Source: Tenebrio molitor
Taxonomy: Eukaryota > Arthropoda > Insecta > Coleoptera > Tenebrionidae
Assembly: GCF_963966145.1 (NCBI RefSeq)
Contig: NC_091053.1
Location: 19,034,001 to 19,098,000, forward strand
Direction: 5' to 3'
Length of the DNA stretch: 64,000 bases
The translations under genes were made by a program, and so were the position numbers. Position 1 is the first letter of the stretch; every line of letters begins with the position of its first letter. This document shows positions 57,571 to 64,000 of this stretch, piece after piece. The notes under the pieces were generated by a model. That model did not search any database. It saw only the letters and a program-made list of their open reading frames with translations, and had not been told where the DNA came from.

Positions 57571-58734
57571 GTCTCCCGAGAATGGTTTAGTCCTTACATT
57601 CCGCGTCGCTTACTACATTTTTCCCGCTACCGACACCGATTTAGTTTCATTTCAAGTGATTATCCGATTTTAAATGAGTTACCTATGAGAGTTGCTATGC
57701 AAACATAGTAAACATTACATGAAAAAAAAAACAAAATTTGTGCGACTGACCTCCAAGAAGTTTTTCTCGTTTAAAACCTTTAAAAATGGAAATAGATGAA
57801 GCTGTAAATATTGTGTAAATATTGCCATCGAAATCCAGAAAAAGGTACGAGTATACCTTCGACGTACAGCCGCTGACAGATAAAAGTAGGACAATGTTTT
57901 TCCACTAATGTAAGTCTGTTTGAAATTTGACTCTTTCTGTGTGTCTGCTACCTTCTTCCGCCCTAGCGATTACCAGACACTTCACAATATTGTTAATTCC
58001 AGGCTTTTTTTCTTAAATTCGATTCGACAATTCAGTTTTTGACAAATCGTGTGACAAATGTCATACTGATTTTTACTTATTTCTCCCCTAGGACTGTAAA
58101 TGACACTCTTACGTTCCGTCGTCAAGGGTAACTCGCACACGAATGTTATAGGTAATCTAGAGTCATTGTAGTCATGGATGTAGGGTGCACTTACGTTGCT
58201 GGTAGCGGGAAAAATAGGGTTGTGTCTCATATACCAGTGCGGGATACACCGACAATTACTTACGATGTATATGTTTCTAACATCTATGACATTTTATCAC
58301 TTTAAAGGAGTAATAACAATTTATTGGTTAAATATTTGAAAATAGTACCAACATTATAAGTAGGTACATTCCTTTTCGCTCGCTCGTGTTTTTTCGCATA
58401 CTTACCAACATATCTGATCGAACCTGTAAATTGAATTTACAAAACTTAGGCTGATTTCCATTGTAAACAATAAGGGATGATTGTTATTATGAAATATAAC
58501 AGCACTAGTGCTGTTACGTAATACAAAAACGAGTATCTAATCAATAATAAGTAATAACCAAGACAACAAATTTTATTTATATAATGAACTGCATTTTTTT
58601 AGGAAAAGCTTTAATATTAAACACTTTTTTGCCTTTTTATAGATAATTTCGAAGTGCTAATGACAGAATGTTGCTAGATGAAAAAATCGTCTTTCAGGTA
58701 GAATGTGATGAAAACGTTGATCCATGCGGTGCAA
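57571..58734. other. Intergenic, no gene seen
   Basis: AT-rich, no supported ORF. A palindromic motif AACAGCACTAGTGCTGTT at about 58498-58515 resembles the CCGCACTAGTGCGG motif in the left arms of the THAP-DDE elements, and may be a relic of a related element. Confidence 0.4.
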
Positions 58735-58830
58735 GTTGGCGAGTGCGTGGCTCGTGCCGAATGTGTTGGCGAGCACGTGGCTCGGGCTGATTTTGTTGGC
58801 GAGCGCGTGGCTCATGTGTTGGCGATTTTG
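58735..58830. repeat. Short GC-rich tandem repeat, 30-bp unit
   Basis: TTGGCGAGTGCGTGGCTCGT begins the first unit. TTGGCGAG recurs at 58765 and 58795, and a partial fourth TTGGCGA is at 58819. The minus-strand frames over it (58657-58906) are repeats of its complement and not credible. Confidence 0.8.
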
Positions 58831-58899
58831 TCTGGTGGAGTCTGCTGCTGAGATTCGATAATGCAGGTACTCTACTACCATGTTGCGGGCTGCTGAGAC

Positions 58900-59160
58900 T
58901 CTCCACAGCCTTTTCAGCTACGGTGACGGGAAGATTCGGGATGGGTGCGTGCGAAAGGCAGGGGGTAGATACTGAGTGGAGAATACTGGACCCAGCGCAT
59001 TCGCCCCTTATCTGTGATATGAGATCTCATATCAAAATGTGAAAAAACCCACACCAGTTCAGGCGGCTCCGGGATTTGAACCAGCGCCAGCGACCTGCAA
59101 AGTGGCGCGCTAAGCGCTTGGCCACGAGTTCGGTGCGAATTAAGGGATGCGCCATGTTTT
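58900..59160 (-). mobile_element. tRNA-derived SINE
   Basis: On the minus strand a pol III type 2 promoter is clear. The A box is TGGCCAAGCGC at 59114-59124. The B box is GGTTCAAATCC at 59072-59082, 31 bp downstream. The tRNA-like part ends in CCGGAGCCGCC. It does not close into a proper acceptor stem, so this is a tRNA-derived SINE, not a tRNA gene. The tail carries a TTTTTT run at about 59043-59047 and a perfect 18-bp palindrome around AGATCT (59016-59033). The 30-bp tandem repeats further downstream may be its body or tail. Boundaries are approximate. Confidence 0.7.
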
Positions 59161-60717
59161 TATCCCCTCTATGGAGTGGATAGAAGTCGCCACAAGCTAT
59201 ACAACAGCAAAAAAATAATATAAGAAAAGAATATACATTAAAGGATTATGGACAATTTTTTATTGTTATTTAACAGATAGCTCCAAGAGTGCATGTTTTT
59301 ATTTGTTTATCTAAAATGTCTATAATAAGAACAAGACAACAGAGTATCCGATAACATGAGTTATTGATAACTACTGATAAGTAGGTACGGTATATCCATA
59401 TTTACCCAGTCAGTAAAATTTAAACATCAGTAGTTCAGTGTTCTTCAAAGCGGAATTATAACATTTAGAAAAATTTATTCAAATATCTCACAATACAAAT
59501 TAAAGTATGTATGAAAATAGTTTTAGCTAAGTTTTTCAGTTAACGTTTTCACATTTCCCAAAGGTATCTTTCTTTACATTAATGTATTAAAGATTTAAAA
59601 GTTCTTAACCTTTTTTCTGACATTCCTTTTGACTTTAATCCCCCGACTTCTCTATTTTCTGCTTTTAAAATTTAAGAAACTCCTTTAGTCTTAATCTTTA
59701 CTTTCCTTTCGTTTTTTGTTTTTCTTCTAAAAAAGTGACGCAGTTTAAAACTAAAATAAACCGTATACAACACTCTCGAAAATGTTTCTTACAGAGGAAT
59801 TTAAAAAATAAATAATTTTGACATTACCAGCCCAGTATAATTATTTTTAAATCGTCTATTTTTAGACTAATAACTTTTTTTCTAGCATAACACATTAATG
59901 ATAGTAAACCCGCGGGCAGGTTCATTTACATACATACAAAAACAATGCCGTAACAAGGTCAGCATAGGTAACAACACAAGATTGTGATAAGTAACATTTT
60001 TCATTAAGTATGCAGTTTAGTATATGTGTTTTTGATTGTAAAGTCCTGTCGAAAAAAACTTGTCGGCGTCATCATCTTGTGAGGTTTCTCAATACGGAAA
60101 TTAAATGTTCAAGAACAACTTAAGTAACGTCACAATATGTATATTTACAAGCAGAAAGTAGACAAGTTCGCATTCAGAAAAATGTTGTCCGCTTAGTGTT
60201 ACGAAGGTCGTCGTAGTAGCATTTCCCAGTGTACCAACCTAGTCTTAAAAAACACTCTTCTTGTTTACAAGTTTGTCTTGTTTACGTCTGCAACGTATAA
60301 TTAACGGATAGTGATAACTGGACTGTAATAGTGTAGTGACTTAAGTAGGACATACTCAGTTACAGGTAAAATGAGACATTTTTCTATTACGCTGCAATTT
60401 TACAAAATAATCAAATAATTCAGAACTAAGTAAGCACTTATTATTAGAACAATCTTCTACTCTGTTAAAGCAAATTTTACAGATTAATGGTAATTGTGGC
60501 CAGTCAAAAGTTCAGCTAAAAATTTTATTTAAAATTAAAGATGATTTAAAATTGAAATGATTAAATATTGACTTGTTTATCAAGTAAGGAAACTTATTTA
60601 GTGATAAATATCACAAGAACGTCACACCATGTTTACTGCTCTGAAATATTACATTTTAGATGTATTCCAACAAAAAAATTACAGATTACAACAAATGTTA
60701 TTGGAAAAAAAATTTTT
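59161..60717. other. Intergenic, possible upstream region of ornithine aminotransferase
   Basis: No coding region recognised. ATACTCAGTTACAG|GTAAAA at about 60353-60371 has the look of a transcription start (TCAGT) close to a splice donor and could be a 5' UTR exon of the downstream gene. This is a guess from motif alone. Confidence 0.3.
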
Positions 60718-60995
60718 GTTCAACACTGTCAGATTTTGAAAATTTTCTCCTGTGTGAACGGACTTTGATAAATGTCACAACTTGTCAAAACGAAACGTTA
60801 AGCCAATTTTAAAGATTTTAAGTCGAACAAAAAAATGTATTCAACTCGTTCTTGTGTAAATTGGGCTTTTTTTGGCATGAGTGAGCCAGTTTAAAGTGAA
60901 ACGAGCGCCAAAAAAAGCCCAATTTACACAAGAATTCGTGAGCCTTTAAAACCTCGTTTCAGTCGCGTTTTAAACTGGCCCACTCATGCCAAAAA
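60718..60995. repeat. Dispersed repeat with foldback, copy 2
   Basis: The left part matches 38685-38860. The right part is a hairpin. TTCTTGTGTAAATTGGGCTT then TTTTTGGCATGAGTGAGCC is mirrored by AAAAAAAGCCCAATTTACAC and AAACTGGCCCACTCATGCCA. Confidence 0.7.
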
Positions 60996-61094
60996 AAAAC
61001 AAAAAAAAATATGTGAAAATTATTCGAAGTTAAAATAACAAGACCAAATTTTTTTTGTAGGATAAATTTTTGAATTTCACGAAAACTTTTTGCT

Positions 61095-61205
61095 TTGACA
61101 ATTTTACAAGTTGAATTTGGGCATTTTTATTCTGGTTAGGCCCGAGAGCTTTAGCTCGAATAAAAATGCCCAAATATCAACGAGTCAAATTGTCTAAAGC
61201 AAAAA
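61095..61205. repeat. Foldback around AGCTTTAGCTCG
   Basis: GACAATTTTACAAGTTGAAT and TTGGGCATTTTTATTC on the left are mirrored by GAATAAAAATGCCCAA and ATCAACGAGTCAAATTGTC on the right. It has the same architecture as the other foldbacks here. Confidence 0.65.
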
Positions 61206-62226
61206 TGTTTAAGTGAAAATTAGTAAATTTATCAGATAAAAAAATTAGGTCGTGATATTTTTGGCAAGATTAGTTCAAGAATACAAATTTTAACGTTAAT
61301 TATTTATTTATAATACTTAGTCATTAAAAACAATTTGAGAATTTGACAGGAGTAGCATGCAATTTTAATCACTGACAGATGACAGAATAGTAAGACGTTT
61401 TTATCGCGATAAACATTTTTGATTGGATGAAGGCAAGCGCTCTGATTGGATGAACACACACGTTGGATCTACGTGAAAATTAATCCGTTTTAAACTGTTT
61501 TAACTTAATAAAAATCGAAATTGTTTTTCTAATTTCTACAACAACAGATGGTTCATATGACAGGTGACAGTGACAGTAGTCCTCATCATTTGTTTAATTA
61601 ATAAAATTTGCTGAGTAGATGACGTTATCTAATCAACACCTAGCTCCAGTAACTTTCAAAAGTATTATTTTTAGTTTCAAGGTTTTATTTTTTTTTAATC
61701 TGTTGTAAACTCTATGACTTGGGCGGAGAGAGGAGAGTAATAAGAACAAGAACGAAAATAACTACAGGTATTTTCTACATGTTTTCTCGGGAGAAAATCT
61801 TGAAGATTTAATTAATAGAAGACAAATCGTTCGATTTTGTAAATACTTTTTGTTGTTTTGTTTTCTATTAACTTGTGAAGTTTTGTCAAAACCAAACAGA
61901 AATAGTGTTTCTATTAGTGTCCTTTTCCTCGTAGTTGTTACACTGTTATAGTAGTAGAAAACGGTATTTGGGACGACTTATGCAGCATCTCTAACGTACT
62001 AATACTTTTATGAGGGTTGGAACGTTGGTACGTAAACATTTCTTACTGGGGGTCTTCAACGCATTTGTGCTCTGCAATTTTAAGAGTCCTGTACTGACAA
62101 AATGTTTTGAATAATATGCTTTTTATGTGATATATGCTTGGTGGTTGTTGTCACAGTTAAAAATTATCAAGCTTCTTAACTTTTGTTATTTTAGAGTTTT
62201 AGACAATCACATTTTTTCCAGAAAAA
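61206..62226. other. Intron or 5' region of ornithine aminotransferase
   Basis: No ORF. The region ends in a strong splice acceptor (CATTTTTTCCAG) at 62221, immediately before the coding exon. A 5' UTR exon must therefore lie upstream, and at least the end of this stretch is intron. Confidence 0.55.
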
Positions 62227-63562
62227 ATGTTGTCCAAAATCCGTCCAGCATCCCTTCTGAGAAAGAAAATAGGAGACGCAACACTAAAGAAAGATCTTGG
62301 GGTCAGGTGCATCAGTAGCAAAGAAGTTTTCGACAGAGAAAAGAAATATGGAGCTCACAATTACCATCCTCTACCTGTAGCTTTATGTAAAGGTCAAGGT
62401 AAACAAACGAAGTCAAAGTGCAATTCCCCGATAAAATCTTGTTGTTCCCATCTTATCTTCACGATTGCAAACACAACAAACACGACCAAAGTACTGTTTT
62501 CCCTTAGGTGTTTTCGTATGGGACGTGGAAGGAAATCGATATTATGACTACCTGAGCGGTTACTCGGCAAACAATTTCGGACATTGCCATCCAAAAATCG
62601 TCGAAGCTTTGCAAAAACAAGCCCAAATACTTCATCACACTTCACGAGCTTTCTATTCAGACGTTTTTGGCGAATATGCTAGCTTTGTAACGAAGCTTTT
62701 TGGTTATGATAAAGTGATGCCTATGAATACAGGTGTAGAAGCAGACGACACAGCTTGCAAACTATCAAGGAAATGGGGGTACCGCGTGAAGAAGATTCCA
62801 CAGAATCAAGCAAAAATGATATTTGCAGTGGACAACTTCTGGGGACGTTCTTTGGCAGCAGTTTCTGCTTCTACAGACCCTCAGTCTTTCGAAGGATACG
62901 GCCCTTTTATGCCAGGCTTCAGTTGTGTTCCATACAATGATCTCAACGCACTAGAAGTGAGGTAAATGCAGAGTACCACTCAACACAACCTAACTTGTAA
63001 TTGTAGAAAGTCCTTCAAGATCCTTTAGTTTGTGGTTTCATGGTGGAACCAATTCAAGGAGAAGCAGGTGTCGTTGTCCCATCCGAAGGATATCTCAAAG
63101 GAGTCAGGACACTTTGCACCAAGTACAACGTGTTATGGTCAGCTGACGAAATACAAACGGGTTTAGGGAGAACTGGAAAAAGACTGGCTGTAGATTACGA
63201 AGAAGTCAAACCGGACATCTTGGTGCTAGGAAAAGCTCTAGGCGGAGGGGTTTACCCCGTATCTGCGTGTCTGGCGAATGACCCCATCATGTTGGTGATT
63301 GAACCAGGTGAGCATTTTAAAATTATTAAGAGTAACACTGATTCAAAGGTTTAAGGTACACATGGGTCGACTTTTGGGGGCAATCCTCTAGGTTCCAAGG
63401 TTGCAATTGCAGCTCTTGAAGTGTTGGAGGAAGAAAATCTAGCGAATCAGGCGGCGGAGTTAGGAGACATATTTAGAACTGAGTTGAGGAAGAAACTCAG
63501 CAAAGATATTGTGATCGAAGTGAGAGGGCGAGGGTTGCTGAATGCCATAGTAATTAATAAGA
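62227..63562 (+). CDS. Oat: Ornithine aminotransferase, first four coding exons (right end cut)
   Basis: The mitochondrial pyridoxal-phosphate enzyme that interconverts ornithine plus 2-oxoglutarate and glutamate semialdehyde plus glutamate. Exons are 62227-62398, 62508-62956, 63007-63307 and 63356-63562, giving 376 residues of an expected roughly 430. The N-terminus [14 protein letters not shown] is basic and suits mitochondrial import. Conserved blocks follow: [94 protein letters not shown] and [13 protein letters not shown]. The likely PLP lysine is K283 in [11 protein letters not shown], followed by [10 protein letters not shown] and [16 protein letters not shown] replaces the usual VEAGE. 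Exon 4 ends AAGA|GTAAGT and the last exon lies past 64000. A 5' UTR intron ends just before the start codon. Confidence 0.95.
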
Positions 63563-64000
63563 GTAAGTATAAAAAGACAAACAAACAACACAGTTTATCA
63601 CAATAACAAGCTTGTTCACAAAACTACAACGACATTAATGAACGAGATGAAAATAAAATGTATCATTCCTAACCAGTGGTAATATCGTAAATACTTTCAT
63701 ACTGATAGAAGCTCTCTATACTCGCCGCGGCGAACCATTGGAGTGATCACGAGATGTTCTTAACGCGCGCCCTTTAACCAATAGGAAACCATCTCCCAAA
63801 AATCACGTGAAGATCACGCCATTTTATTACTCCAGTTAGTTGCCGGGCCAACTATAGTTCTACAAAATTGAGAATACATGAAGAATGTAAGGTTATTTTA
63901 TCACTTATACATTAATATTGACCTGAAGGAATAAATCCAGTTATAATTAGAACAGATATGTGTTCAAAGACATCAAAGCAGATAAAGAAAAAGGTTACTG
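63563..64000 (+). other. Intron of ornithine aminotransferase
   Basis: Begins with the donor GTAAGT. No continuation of the coding sequence was found up to the window edge. Contains a GC-richer patch (about 63720-63790) with no recognisable element ends. Confidence 0.7.

Noticed and set aside
58657..58906. Repetitive HALAN/RQQNQPEPR-type peptides
   Set aside because: Translations in two frames of the 30-bp minisatellite, with no gene structure around them.
59072..59124. Functional tRNA gene
   Set aside because: A and B boxes are good but the acceptor stem does not pair and the anticodon arm is irregular; a SINE fits better.
60353..60371. 5' UTR exon and promoter of ornithine aminotransferase
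   Set aside because: Only a TCAGT-like initiator and a GTAAAA donor are seen; too weak to list as a feature without transcript evidence.

Overview
The window looks like a piece of an insect nuclear genome, most likely a beetle. The basis is AT-rich DNA, genes split by short GT-AG introns, insect-type orthologues, and very dense small DNA transposons with CAGGGTG-like or TA-flanked ends. The order is an inference; no species marker was seen. One 200-base run of N (228-427) is an assembly gap.

Layout. The left 4.2 kb appears to be intron of a minus-strand carboxypeptidase D-like gene whose first coding exon, with signal peptide, lies at 4207-4426. From 4.4 to 20.4 kb there is no host gene. This stretch is packed with inverted-repeat elements, several nested or abutting at a shared TA, and it includes a P-type THAP transposon relic (12151-13320) with a perfect 8-bp target duplication. 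A compact four-exon gene at 20427-21308 (+) encodes a MORN-repeat protein of the MORN4/retinophilin type. From 22 to 43.5 kb lies a cluster of four related minus-strand elements. Each carries a THAP zinc finger plus helix-turn-helix plus DDE_Tnp_4 transposase gene. Three of them have a separate helix-turn-helix ORF to their right. The copy at 30948-33905 can be read as an intact three-exon 432-residue protein; the other three are damaged. A further small THAP gene sits at 29971-30337.

The most striking object is at 45559-55365 (+). It is a gene with a TATA box, a signal-peptide exon, then 53 tandem copies of a roughly 87-nt exon separated by roughly 89-nt introns, and a terminal exon. The tandem DNA repeat is therefore one exon plus one intron (period about 176 bp). 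It would encode a secreted repetitive Asn/Thr/Ser-rich protein of about 1500 residues with four or five N-glycosylation sequons per 29-residue repeat. Most copies are nearly identical, and four would break the reading frame if included. I recognise no family for it.

To the right, 55.5-57.6 kb is a nest of inverted-repeat elements. A tRNA-like SINE lies near 59.1 kb on the minus strand, and 59-62 kb holds no gene but some foldback repeats. At 62227-63562 (+) are the first four coding exons of ornithine aminotransferase; the gene runs off the right edge. There are no operons. The host genes appear independent, and most of the window's structure was made by transposons and by unequal exchange in the exon array.
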